Positions 12,300 to 25,100 of a stretch of 64,000 bases of DNA are shown here, one piece after another (positions within the stretch are counted from its first letter, which is position 1; each line of letters begins with the position of its first letter). Below the pieces are notes generated by a model. It saw only the letters and a program-made list of their open reading frames with translations. It was not told where the DNA came from and did not search any database. A program made the position numbers and the translations under genes. Source of the DNA: Branchiostoma floridae (Eukaryota > Chordata > Leptocardii > Amphioxiformes > Branchiostomatidae); the NCBI RefSeq assembly GCF_000003815.2, contig NC_049982.1:29303641-29367640 (forward strand), written 5' to 3'.

Positions 12300-13257
12300 C
12301 ATACACCCTGTCTATAGCCGTGAATGACATGTACGCAACGTGTGCGCCTAAAAATACGGACCAGTTTGTGTACCCAAAACAAGCGTCTAGGCTATCTCGT
12401 GGTACATTCCTGTGTTTTCACGTTACGAGGTTAAGACGGATTTTGCCGAGTTTAGAAGAGTAGTCGATCCAAAGGAATGTCGGAAAGATCAACAATAGCA
12501 TTTTTTGGCGTGAACTGTTCACATTTGCAAATTTGTGTTATACGTGTACATGCCCAGAACGTGTGTGCCACAATATAGGATGAAGTTAGCATACTCAAAA
12601 CAAAGGTCTAGGCTAGTACCTGGTGCATTCCTATGTTTTTACGTTGCTAAGTTTAGTGATATATTGCAGAGTTTAGTAGACAAGTTGATCCAAAGGAATG
12701 TTGAAAAGATTAACGAGAGCATTTTTCTTTCTGGAACAATTCAGATTGTAAAGAATTTATATAATCTGTGCTATTTATATATAAATATTCATATAGAACA
12801 TGCGTGCCAAAAAATCAAAGAAGTTTTCGATAGTTATTCAAAGAAAGAGTCTAGGCTACAAAAAATGACTGGTATGTTCCTATATATTTACATTGCAAGG
12901 TTTAGAGGAGTTTTGTCACATTTGTCTTACTTGGCACCTAAATTGGTTATTCTACGATTTCCTAGAAACCATTTTCCTAAATTCCAAGAAAAGGTCATTC
13001 ATTTTTTTAGGTCAGTGCAATTCACAATTTCCAGGAATCTCCTTGATATATTTCTTTGTAAGCAATTAGACTGGAGTAAGGTCATCACAAACCATAGCCT
13101 TATTAGGTCCTACTACGTGTACATAACAATGTCATGTATTTCTGAGAAACAGACCATCAATGTAGTCAACGTATTTGTAGGTGTCAGCATAATAGTTCAA
13201 TCAATTCTTACAGTGACATTTAGAAGAAATCACCTAGTTTTGAAATATAGATTTTGA
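12300..13257 (+). repeat. Diverged tandem triplication carrying a 240-aa ORF
   Basis: Three related blocks begin near 12340, 12557 and 12798 (ACGTGTGYGCC-like openings). Each is followed about 50-80 bp later by a GTCTAGGCTA tract and a CCTATRTTTTTACRTTGC-like stretch. An ORF at 12535-13257 spans the last two blocks, so its protein has an internal repeat (SKQRSRLVPGAFLCFYVAKF versus SKKESRLQKMTGMFLYIYIA). It is basic and rich in Ile, Phe and Tyr, and I do not recognise it. It could be a chance ORF in an old repeat or a decayed gene. Confidence 0.35.
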
Positions 13258-13752
13258 ACCACAGCCTGAAGTCATCCCATGACTTAATACTGTAAATCTT
13301 AAAATGTTTGCGATGGCTCCATTTTCATGGTTTTGCAATGATCCCTTTCTGCAAAATCATGATGCCATGAGTTACAATGTATTTCATTTTATATTTCTGT
13401 AGAATTGTTTCAACTATGGGAACTTAAAAAGCACCAACAACCTCGTCTCTTATCACCAAATTAAGTCCATGCAACAATAAATGCATTTTATAGTTACTGT
13501 ACCTGTTGTAACTTAAATCATATCACAGCATGTTAACATATACTGGTGGGATGAGACGTCAACATCTGTGTAACATTATAACTTAATCGTGTACTACGTG
13601 CAGTGACCGCACGTAAACTGGTGTCGCCTTAAATAGCCTATAAAGTACATTTATGGTGCTCTTTTGTGTAACAATTATATGAATTTTACTTTCAAGTGTG
13701 ATAAGCTAGCTTCAAGCAATTCAGCAGAATAGAATAGTTTTATAGCAAGATA

Positions 13753-13943
13753 GTACTGCAAATTTGTTTATTTTCACGGGGGATTTTTTGCAGTGGAAGG
13801 AGAAAGAAAGTTTGTGTGATGTATAAATTTCATGGTTGAAACATCTCTGTAGTTATGGTAATGATATGGTGGAAATGCATTTTCGTGGTGTGTGTTTAAA
13901 CCAAAAAAATAAAACCATGGCAAACATTTCAAAATCTACAGTA
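13753..13943. mobile_element. Diverged CTGTAAATG palindromic MITE
   Basis: It starts TACTGCAAATTTGTTTATTTTC and ends ACATTTCAAAATCTACAGTA, the family termini with substitutions. The interior keeps the CACGGGGGATTTT and AAAACCATGG-like family blocks. Confidence 0.5.
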
Positions 13944-14497
13944 TATACTTTGACCTTTGAACATGACTCTACATGTATATTTGACCTCTGTTATAGGAAG
14001 ACCCCAGGTAAAATGCTATTTAAACTAGACTTAATTTCCATCATGTGTAGCCATTACAGTTGCAACATTAAGCACTGTGTCCAATAGGAAACGTCAATAC
14101 TATGATACTCTTAAAAGATACTTGTACCATGTACCTATAAACAAGCTCGTCACGATAATTGAAGTAAATGGGCCACCCCTGCTGTGTGTTTTGACCGACT
14201 TTCCCTTCATCTCTAAACAGTGATTAAATGGATGCTGACAAATTGACATACATGTATGTGAAAATGGGGCATTGACTTGAGGTTTGATACATGTAGGTCT
14301 AATTTTGCGAAAGTCATACATTAATTTGGCGGTCGCATATTGCCCTCTTGCTTTCAGACGCTCAGATCCCCGCTCATGCTAGTATGACAACACCGTGTTG
14401 TATTCTCTGACGCTTTTAAAAATACCAATGCCCCAAAACAGTTAGGGAACCCCCCAATCCTCATGAACAGGTGAAAGACTGGTTGATATACAATCAT

Positions 14498-14737
14498 CTA
14501 TGTTCCCAACCACTTGTCTGCTTCTGCCCTTTGGGCCTGGATAGCTTCTTTCCGTCGGACATTTAAGTCGGAATCTGAAGCCAATAGAAAGCAGCTGGTC
14601 GCCAGTAGATATTGAGATGTTTCAGAGTTTTGTGGGACGATCAGAGGCATAGCTTCTTGCCTTGAGCGTTCAGGATGAAGTTGGTAAGCTCGGTAAACAC
14701 TTTGAAACATGTGAGAGCATCCCTTGGGTACTATCAT
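14498..14737 (-). pseudogene. Unrecognised 79-aa ORF, possible gene remnant
   Basis: The protein ends QRAEADKWLGT and has a balanced, protein-like composition (RRKEAIQAQRAEADKW is helix-prone), unlike most short ORFs around it. There is no clear splice context and no family was recognised. It may be a processed fragment or a chance ORF. Confidence 0.2.
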
Positions 14738-16296
14738 GTATTATCAACTTTCTTGTTGGAAGTTTGAAATGGTTACCAAGGCTCAAAATACTCAGTGCAT
14801 GTCGTGTAGTTTTCTATACCCAAATAAAGGTGATGTGCACTGGTCCTTTATGTAAAACTTTGTTTAATTGGCACACAGGTGCATCTAGATATTCATCTAC
14901 AATTAGGTAGGTACTAATGATAACAGTTACAGTTTTTCACTTAGTACTAGTATACAGCATCTTGACACTTAAGTGTCATAAAAGAGTCTAAAACCTTAAG
15001 TTTACTATAGTATAAAACTTGGAACTATGGAAAACTATAGAACTTCAAATTCCTTGGATCGAGAGGCAGTAAGGTAATGTGTTAAAGTTTTGCTGACAGT
15101 CTAAATTCTATAGTTTTGCACCCCAAATTCCTATGCATCCAAAGGGGTATGGGCGCACTTACCAACATTCCTGAAAATGAATTCTAGGCCTGTTTTTAAG
15201 ATATTTAACATACACATGTGGTCAATGTTATGGGTTTGTTCCTTTTATGAATGGCTTTTTCAAAAGAATGTGTGATTGTGGAATTTGTGATCTGCAACAT
15301 CGTACAGAAAACTGCTAGGGAAAGTGTGCGTCACACATGTGTGCAGGAAATTTGGACAGCCCCACTCGAAAGTGACAAGTGGAGGATGTAGCCGAGAGGG
15401 TTTAACGAGCGAGGAGTGGTTCGAGTGTGTGTCGAAAAACTACTTCAGATTCTTGTAGGCTTACACAATGACAAAAAACCACCCCCGATAAGTTCAAAAT
15501 ATTCTTACGCTACCGCTGTAGAAATTCTGTCTGTATACGAGACGTAATCTAACTGAGAGATGGAAAAAGACTTGAAATGTTTGACTTTTTGTCTGGGAAT
15601 CGCATCCTTGTTTATGTTGTTGACTTTCTCAGGGCACGGGTCAACATTTTAAGATGTCGGTCAGACTTGTTAAGTGTTTGCTGGTTGGTGGGTGATTAAT
15701 GACCAGTGGTTGATTTATCCCCTGGCAACCAATGACAGGAGGTTTTCTTGCTGTAACTTTGCTGAAGGGACCAAGAATGCCCAGATGTCAAAGAACTGTG
15801 TCTTATCTGTTTTCCCAAGGCTCCTAAAGTAATTGGCCCTGAAATCCTCCATTTTTCCCCTGTCACTTTGCACAAATTTGAGGTGATCTCCTTATTGACA
15901 ACACCTGTAATCTATTCTTTAGCAAGACTTAAAGTGCAATTTCTGACACAAAGGAAAAATGGAACTTGCCCGTAATTTACATCATCCCCCTTTCAAAAGA
16001 GTATAACTGCCCCCTTTTCTTTTTGTAAGCCTGCTTTAGTAAACTACAAGGATGTAGACAGGCATTGATAAGGGCATAGTCAATGGATAAAGCTTTCAAC
16101 AGGTGCTATGCAAGTACACATATATTATAGGAAATGTTACATGATGTAACTTGAGCTAAGAAGCTTTGCATTGAAGTCGATTTTAGATTGTAGTGAAATG
16201 TAAAATATCTTGTAGAAAGGCAGTAAAATTGAATTGTCCTTGCAGTCCCAAAGAAAACTGCTGGAGGGCCCAAATGTGTCTCACTTTTTCCCAAGT

Positions 16297-17022
16297 AGAG
16301 TCGATTCCATATTACCGAGAGGGTGTTTCTTGCCTTTTGTTCCAACATTTTGGATATCTTTGTAACAATCTAACTGTGATAAGTAACTGTTTAGAACTAT
16401 TCATAACATATATGTGACGTTCTAAATATTTCTATAGTATTCAAACATGTTAGAAACATTTCTAACATCAAATACATTATTTCTGTTAGTTTCTAAACTG
16501 TTCCAACATAGATGCATCATTTGTGATCACATGTTCGAACATGGAAACAATATGATGAAACTGGGTCAGTGGGCTGGGAAGAGGGCAATTCACACATCCC
16601 TGCCAAGTGCAGGAAATTATGTCTGTCTGCCACCTTCTCACAAAAGACTCACCATTGTATACTAAAGAACATCTAAAAATTCAAGAGCCAAACAAAGGAC
16701 CAAGCTTAGCAGCTTTGTTTATGGGGTCAATAAAAGTTTTTATGGAGGGAAAAAATGACACAAAATGTTGGAACATGTTGGAACAGTAACAAAAACACAT
16801 AGATGTTTGAAAATTGTTCTAAATAAAGAGATAATTATATCATTACTTTCCCAAATGTTCCAACAAATATAAAAAGGTTCAAACATGTTTAAACTTTCAT
16901 TTTGAAATGTTTGAACAATTTCGAACTTACAGTAAGTGACTGAAATGTTCTTTTACTCAAAATAGTTCAAACTTATTACAAATATTATTTCAAAACCATC
17001 TCGGTGACTTGGAATTGACTCT
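16297..17022. mobile_element. DNA transposon remnant with 24-bp imperfect TIRs
   Basis: The left end AGAGTCGATTCCATATTACCGAGA (16297-16320) pairs with the reverse complement of 16999-17022 with a few mismatches. The interior contains many small palindromes built from GTTCCAACATGTTGGAAC-like words. There is no transposase. Confidence 0.6.
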
Positions 17023-18688
17023 ACAAGACAAGGGCTATCTTCCACCCGAAAATCCTGGCCGTATCTTGTCCAGAACACAAGGTATCAAGTTCTGCTACAG
17101 TACCCAGGAAAATCACCAGGGGTCCCAAAATCTAGAGTACCAAATTTCATGACAATACATCCCTAGCTTCTTGTGTTATGCTGTCCAATCACAAACAAAC
17201 GCTACATACATAACTACGGGGGAAGGTAATGATGTCACCTATGTCTTGCTTAGGGGAGCTGGCAGACTGGTGCCAGGGCTCAATTACAGCATTAGGCACT
17301 GGTGAATCAATGCTCCTTAAATGGTGCATGAAATGGAAAGGATTGGCCAATGGGGCATGGTGCCGTTGCCTTCGGACAAGTCTGCGGAATGACTTGTGCT
17401 TAGGATAGCATATGGGCCAGTTTGTGCTTCTTTTCTATGAACAAGTCTTCAAAAACGTCTTTGTCAATTGTCTATAGTCTGTTGCATTTAGAAATAGTAA
17501 ATAGGCTGTCTCAAGGGTTTTTGTTGTGTACGAAAATCAATTATGTACATTTTCACAGCTTGTTCACGGTTTGAATGGGGGCGTGGAAAATCCCCCCTTA
17601 ATCCTCGTTATCAAGTCCTTGTCATATTGACTCCCATCACTTGAGCTGTATGATTCTTCTCTACAAGCTGTTAATTCCATTAGTTCCACTTTGTGCTCCA
17701 CAATAGGGGGATCAGATGTCAATTAGCCACTATTTAGGGAAACCCTGCTATGTTTTTCCAGTAGTGGTGTCCTGGGGTGCTACTTGGTTTAACTTTAGAC
17801 TAATGTCATCAAAAGGAGATGTTCTACTCAAGGGTTCCAGAAAGAAGGTCATTGAAAATAAAATCTACTAAGCAGTTATAATTACAATGGCAAAAATACA
17901 TTTTCAATCTTTGCTGTCGATTATTAGTTTATTGGCTATGCCAGTCGTAATCTATTCCACCAGTGATTAATATAGAACATAACTGTATTGTCTATCCCGC
18001 TCCCCGAGTTGCCGCGGTGCAAAAAATGATCCGTCCACCTGTCCCGGCCGGCGACGGAGACATCAGCGTTTGTGCCACAAACGTCACCCAGCCCATAAAA
18101 GTCCAATCTTTACGTCAAAGCTGTCTCAGCTATGACATGGTATCTTCATGTTTGGGTTTTGGGGGGTGCCAAGTTACCCGACCCCATAGGGGTGGGAAAC
18201 CTCAAAAAGGCATAATGTTGGCTTGTATTACCACATGTCCCCCTGTCCCCATGTGTGTGTTTGGCCTTTACAAGGGCAGGTTCTATGTTTTCCCCCCATG
18301 GGCACAACATGTCTTGTTTGCCAGGCAGCTTACATTCTTGGCTGGGGCAGGCTGTATTACAGTGTGAAAGTGTGGTGGTTAATTGCTTGGAGCCAGATGA
18401 AATGATATCCCCCCAGGACACTTCAGGGGCTTGTACAAATTTACAACCTGCCACTTGATTAATGGCTGGAGTAGTTGATTGGCAGACGGCTTGGGCGGGA
18501 GCCCATTGGTTGGTGACCGGTGTGGGGGCCCGTGATTGGACAGCAGTGGCCCCATGCGAGGAAGGGGTAATTGTTTGAGGTATTACTTTCCTTGTAAGTG
18601 GGATAGGAGTGTGGATGGTCTCTCTCCATACAGTGAAAGTGCAGGCAGACCCGACTTGTGGCTGCTAGCGGCTCCCAAGGCAGTAAGA

Positions 18689-19178
18689 ATGGAGCTGGGA
18701 CTTCCCAACCTCATGCCCCTGGTGGTGGCTTCCATGCTCCTCACCCATTGTCAAGTGCAGTGCATGGACTATGGCTACGGCGACCGTATATACAACAAGC
18801 AGCCGCAGTGCACGCCCATTCCCTCGGAGCTGACTCTGTGCAGAAACATTGCGTACTCTCAGATGAGACTCCCCAACCTCTTAGGCCACGAGACAATGAC
18901 CGAAGTGTTGGACCAGGCCGGTACCTGGGTCCCGCTGTTGCCTAAACGGTGCCACCCCAACACCCGTTTATTTCTGTGCTCTCTGTTTGCCCCAGTGTGT
19001 TTGGAACATCCCATCTACCCCTGCCGCTCCCTGTGCGAGGCTGTGCGGGACGGCTGCTCCCCGGTCATGTCCAAGTTCGGCTTCCCCTGGCCGGACATGC
19101 TCAGGTGCGACAAGTTCCCCCCGGACAACGACCTCTGCATCACCACGCAGTCCGGGGAAGTGGATCCCCTGCCACCTG
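18689..19178 (+). CDS. SFRP1/2/5-like: sFRP exon 1 (signal peptide and frizzled CRD)
   Basis: It encodes residues 1-163 plus one base. CRD landmarks visible are QPQCTPIP, YSQMRLPNLLGHET, LFLCSLFAPVC, YPCRSLCEAVRDGC and FGFPWPDMLRC. The donor is G|GTGAGT at 19179. Confidence 0.95.
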
Positions 19179-22100
19179 GTGAGTGTGTGCCTGCTTTACT
19201 TTTCTTGGCAAGTCTTTACTTCTGGTAGATCCCTCCCTCCTCGTACCCAGGCTTACTCTTTTACTCAAACAAAGTTTCACCTGTCAGGAAGTGAGGCTTT
19301 AGCCGCTCCACCTCTCACATCCCCTTGTTTTTCTGCGCCGACCACGGGGCATATTTTTGGGGTTGAGTCAACCAGAACAAAGTTCAGACCCACAGCGCTG
19401 CCGTGATTTTTCTTTCAATGCTCCAAAGTTCATTCTGTTCCTCCCCGACGTTAGATTGTTGCGAGATGATTTGGTGCAATCAGCCGGCTTTATCTTGTTC
19501 CAAAGGTGTTAACAGCGGAAACAATGTGTTGTCGGATAATTGATTGCCATGGATTTATTGGCTTATCCATTTAGCCCCTTTTCTAGACCATCAGGGGAGC
19601 GTTTTAACGTGTGGGAGGGGAAATGCCATGTGGTGTGTAAATAGTTTACTCCTGCCGAGTGGGTTTTGCCATGCTTGGAGAGCTCTGAAAGAACAGGCAG
19701 CATTTGCGAGCCGTTGTGAAAGGAAAAGGGGTGGGGAAAAGTATTCTACTGTGTAAACAGTTTACTCTTGGGCAGAGGCTGACACCATTTTTTTCCTGTT
19801 GGACATGTCTTTTTTCAGAAGTGGATCAACCCCAGCCAGTCTGCATGGCTTGTCAGAGTAACGGGGAAGGCTGGAAGGATCTGGTGGCGTACTACTGCCA
19901 AAACGACTTTGGTAAGTCACACATCCGTTTTCCCGCGTCGTTCGTACGCCCGGAATGGGGCAGGTCAGCCAGGGTTCGTTCCCTGACGTACGGTGGGACG
20001 GGGGCTGTCACTTTCGGGGTGGGGGGAATGTCCCAGTGCAGGACCTTTCCGCGGCAGGTATTTGTCCAGCCAATATTTGTGCATTCTTATCACATGTCTG
20101 CAAACCTCCAGGTTCCATAACTCAGGGCTGTAAGTGTTGTTTTGATTGACAACTTGTTGACATGTTGTCACTCTGCTTTGTGTTAGTTGTCTCTCACTAG
20201 CCAGGGCACTGCAGACAGACATTCTGAGAGTCCGACTTTTTGGCACACAGTTTTGGCACAGTCTGCATTCACTTTTATATATACAAAATGTATGGTATTG
20301 TCAGCCCTTTCAACAATCCAAACTTTGAACAAGGATGTTTTTCTTAGTCAACCAAGGGACAGTACGTTACACGAAATAAATCAAGCAACCAGTCAGATAT
20401 ATCAGATAACGTCCACTATCTTTAAGGTATACAGAAAGTTTGGACACGGGGGTTTTGTTAAGTTTTGTTTGTTGCCAAGTGGGGCATGTTATTAAGTACA
20501 AGGAAATCATTAGATATCAGAAAGACATCCCCAATGCTTCAGGGGACTAGAACTGCCTGTGTTTCAAAAATACATCCCAAAGTTCTTGCGCACTACTCAA
20601 CTGCAATTATTATTGTCTGAAAAAAAAGGAATTGATTTTTACGGCTATTGTAGCAACCAAGATAATCATGTTGTCCATAAGGATGCAAATGAGTGTACCC
20701 TTTGTTTCTGATGGCACTTGTATGGTAGGGAAATTAATGGAAAGCCCCCAAGTTGTAAATCTGACTAAGCGTTATCTAGACAGGTACTAAATCAGGAAGG
20801 GGGGCTTTGATTTGTGGTTACAAGTTTGTTCCGGTTGGAAGACAAATGAGAGATAAAGATAGTAACAGTCCCCTGGTTTCAATATTCAATTTGAAGTATT
20901 CATTTGATTGTTTCTCCTTTTCTTAGGGGGGGGACAAATGCCACACACTGCTGTACAGGCATGTTTTCTTTTCTTGTGGCAAGCCTAAATGGTTTTTGAG
21001 AGAAAGAAAATAAATAAACATAGAGGGTTAATGATTGAGTTACCAAGGGAAGACAGTAGGGTGGTACCTATGTCATGCCCCTCTGAGAAAACCATGCGCA
21101 AACTTGTTCTGTTTCTACTAATTGTTGAAACTGTCATATTCCTTTGAATGGAGTGCTGTAGAACAGTGAGACTTGTAATTACCAATGGAATGTCAAAATA
21201 TATAGAGAGAGTATCCTAACAAAATGCTTCACTGTACAAGTAAAGAATCGCAAGCATTTTCAATAGGTATCTTTAACATTGCATTTTCAAAAAAATGTAG
21301 AATTTTTTAAATTTCGTTTCAATGATTTTTGTACATGGTTGGAATCTTCTTTCGCAAAACTTTCAAGGGCCATTAGTTTTCATGTAGTTTGGGTAAAACT
21401 GAGCTCTTTATGCACCTGTAAAATGTCATCACCTGTTTGGAGATGATTCCTTAAGTAAGAGGATTTTCTTTCATCCGTGCATTGTCGCAGACAGCAAGAA
21501 TGCCTGTTATTCTATCTAGTCCGTCACAGTTTTGAGACAATGGTCAATCCAGCAAAGCTTTTTTTCTATGAGGTTCTACTCTAGTCTTAGTCAAGGATTG
21601 TCATGCTTTCATGTTTCCAAGCTAGAGTATAATTTGGTTAGACCAGGTATACCATATTTTCTCAAATATACCAGTAGTTCTGTGCACAAGTTACGTATTC
21701 CTGATTTGGGACAAGTCACCAACAAAATCTGTGAAACTGAAACATGATTTAATGGACAAACTCAAATTAAGCATGCACCCCTTCTCAACCAATCTTGACC
21801 ACGTTTTGAATCAGATAAATACAAATTTATGGTGTTTCCTCTTCTTATTTTATGGATCTTTTGTTGCTGTTCCAAACTTCATGTGCCCATGTTCCATCCT
21901 CCCCATTTTTTCTGAGCAATAACCTAAAATAAAGTACGCAACCCGACATTGGCAACAACTTGAAGCCCATTCCAGAATTTGAAAAGTTAAAGAACGTGCA
22001 TACTTCAATTAAGAAAATACTCTAGTTTTTGCTTTACCGGTGGTCCCGTCTGTCCCACGGACTACATCTGCGCTAAGTACGCACTTCCTACAGCTGGGGC

Positions 22101-25100
22101 GGGTTGAAATTGATCTGGGATGAAGCCCACACTTGACCCTCTGTTCAACGTCAACTTAGCCGCCCATCAATAACGCTCCTGTTACCCCTGCCATACATGC
22201 ACATTCCTTCTTATACCATGCCGTCTTGTACCAACGAGTTGTCAATACGGATTATGGAGCACTCCACAAGCACATGTCCATCTTGATGGCCTTAGTCCCC
22301 AGCATTAGGGGTGATACAGGGTGGTCGGTTTGTTGTCACTCAGGGTTAATTCTATTAACAAGGTCTTTATTAGGCAGTCTGGCTATGCCAGGGACTTGAC
22401 CTGGCCAGTTGTGGCTATTTGTCAGAGGATGGGAGGACAAATTTGTGTGGTGGTAGTGGGTTGGTTTACGTACTTGTCTGTGAGATAGCTTCACTTTGTG
22501 TAATACCTGAAATTCTGACCCAGTTACAAGTAGATAGGCATTTTAGTAGGCAAAGATTCCTAATATATAATTTAGGGGGTTTTCTATGGAAAAATTGCAA
22601 GGGGGAGTATTGGTAGGGAACAGAGAAACAGGTAGGGGGTGGTTTACGTTTCTAGTATCCACCCTCCTTCCACTGTGTTCTGTGGCTTCCTGAGGGACAA
22701 AATTGCTGTCAGATAGGTCACAGTTGAATACTAACAGGCCATTTGTGACCTAGTAGCATCCCTGGTCAATCTGAATTTTATGCTTGTCAGAGAATCTGCT
22801 CCCCTGTGTAAGGGGGCGTGGTTATTAGAGGGGGGTCTCTTTCCTGTCTTTGGAAGAAAACCCTGCCATTTAAAAGTTGTAGCATGTGTTAATACTATAA
22901 GCTGTGAAATATTCTTGTCGTTTTTCTGTTGGTTTTAGAAGTAAGTACTCAATGGGACTTCTTCATATTGCGAACATAGCTTACATTGCGCTAGTATGGT
23001 TGTTTCGACTGCAAGCTTGAAATGCTGCAAATGCCTCCCCCTTTCCCCCTCCTACCATGAAATTGAGCCCCCACAATCTCAAATCAATTTACTGTAACAG
23101 TAATTAGAGAAAACAAGTTCTTGCACTGAGATAAAATGCTCAAAGTCTCATAATTTTGTGGGGTCAATATCCTACAAAACAAAATCAAACTCCAGTTGTC
23201 ACATAATGAAACATGATATTATCATTCCATCACTGCTATGTAACATTTGGCTCTGATGTGAGGGAAAATTGGCTTATAAATCTTTTGGTGGGTAAGAGGT
23301 CTGTTCCCTAAGGGAGAGTCCTGGTACTGCTTACATAACTGGTCTCTCTGCCAATCAGATAAGGATATAAGTTGTAAGATCAGGTAATCCTCTTGAAAGG
23401 AAACAGGCAATGATCGTGCTGATGGGAAGATCTTCCCCTTTGAAGTATTTTGAAGGTGTTGTAAATTCATTGAAGTTTGAAGAGACATAAAGTCGAGTGG
23501 TGTGGTGGTTTATATATTTCACTCTGGTACTTTGCCACAACTTGTTCGGATTCCGTAGAGCCGGCGACACTGGTTTGTGTCGGAAAAGGACTTGAAATGA
23601 GTGGCAGTTTCTTTTTCGATGGGGACATAATGTCAGATGCCCCATGCATGTATGAGGGAGCTCAAGGTGGCAAACCCTCGAAAAGAATCTCAGAGAAGAT
23701 TGTAATTAAGGATGACCTGGTTGGCTAGATACGGGAGCTGTAATAAAGAAGCATTGCGCTGCAAATCTAACGAAAAAGTATCATGCTTCACACTCAACCA
23801 TGTACCTTTCGATTTTGTGGTTAAAAAAAGTCTTAGGGTAAAATGAGGGCATTTGCAGGTGTGGGCGCAGAATGTTATTCATAGAAACTTAATGATCGCA
23901 GTGTGAATGTCTGGTAAAAAGATCTCTAACATGAGACATACCTGGTAAAATTTGTTTCAATCAATGGCAGGACAGTAAGTTAAAAGTTAAAAGTTGTGGA
24001 CTACATTGTATAAAAGGCCTTAATTTTTACTATAGCTAAAACTATTGAGCAACAACAATGATTTGTTGAGGGTAGGTCTGCTCCAAAAGTCACATTTCCT
24101 GCATCTCACACAGCTAAGCAAATCGATATCTCAAGCTAAAAAGTGGCCACAAAAATTGCTTAAAAAGCTTCAAAATAGAAGATAACACATTCTCTGCATA
24201 TGAAATAAAGATGAAGTTTTTTCAGCCTTCAAATTAAAGCTATAAAGTAACACATTCTCTGCATATGAACTAGGCAAAAGATGTAGTTTTTTTCTCACTT
24301 CAAACTTATATAAATGACTTTCAACTTTGTACGTAAAGGAATGAAAACCTCCCCTTGCCCTGTCAATACAGACATTCCAAAAACGTACAGCACAATTTAG
24401 CAAAGTAAACTGAACCGACAGAACCGGTGACTTCCCATCCCTTCCCATTGTGAAAGGTCAGGTGTGACTCGGAACCTGTGCCAAAGTTCCTAAGCAAAGT
24501 TGGGAGAGGAAAGTTTGGATGGGAAATTAAAAGAAGGGTGCGGAAGTGTCATTTATTATGAGTTGACCGTCATTAGTTCTCACCTTGTGTGAATGTTCAT
24601 CAGCACCTCTGGCAGGTTAATATTTCAGAGCTGTCTGGATGGGCCAGACAGCCTGTCTCAGCCCTGCAAAAATCACTAGACTGTTACAAGTGGGAGAGGC
24701 TGGCAAGCTGTGCTAATCATTCATCACTGGGGAGCAGCACACCGTCCTGCCCTCAACTCTCGAAATACACAAGCAACCAGCTCTCTGGAACTCTGCCATT
24801 CCACAAGCTATGTCGGGAATTTTACTTGCACTCCCAAAAAGTTCTGGAGCCAAAGAAATAAAAGTGCTTGTGACAAAAAGATGGTAACTCTCTAAATACA
24901 CAAGCAACCAGCTCTCTGGAACTCTGCCATTCCACAAGCTATGCCCGGAATTTTACTTGCACTCCCAAAAAGTTATGGAGCCAAAGAAAACTTTGCAATA
25001 AAAGTGCTTGTGACAAAAAGATGGTAACTCTCTAAATACACAAGCAACCAGCTCTCTGGAACTCTGCCATTCCACAAGCTATGTGGGGAATTTTACTTGC

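Larger units (their letters stand above)
6305..18535. other. Intergenic region rich in decayed transposons
   Basis: There is no convincing gene over 12 kb. Recognisable content: TIR elements at 8461-8814, 11483-11876 and 16297-17022, a triplicated segment with an ORF at 12300-13257, a decayed palindromic MITE near 13753, an unexplained minus-strand ORF at 14498-14737, and hAT-like debris (TGCTGGCTACAACCCTGC) near 11140. Short ORFs in 17960-18460, directly upstream of the sFRP gene, look incidental. Confidence 0.5.

Noticed and set aside
17963-18458. ORFs of 60-134 codons upstream of the sFRP gene
   Set aside because: Overlapping frames on both strands, no family pattern and no splice logic; treated as 5' flank.
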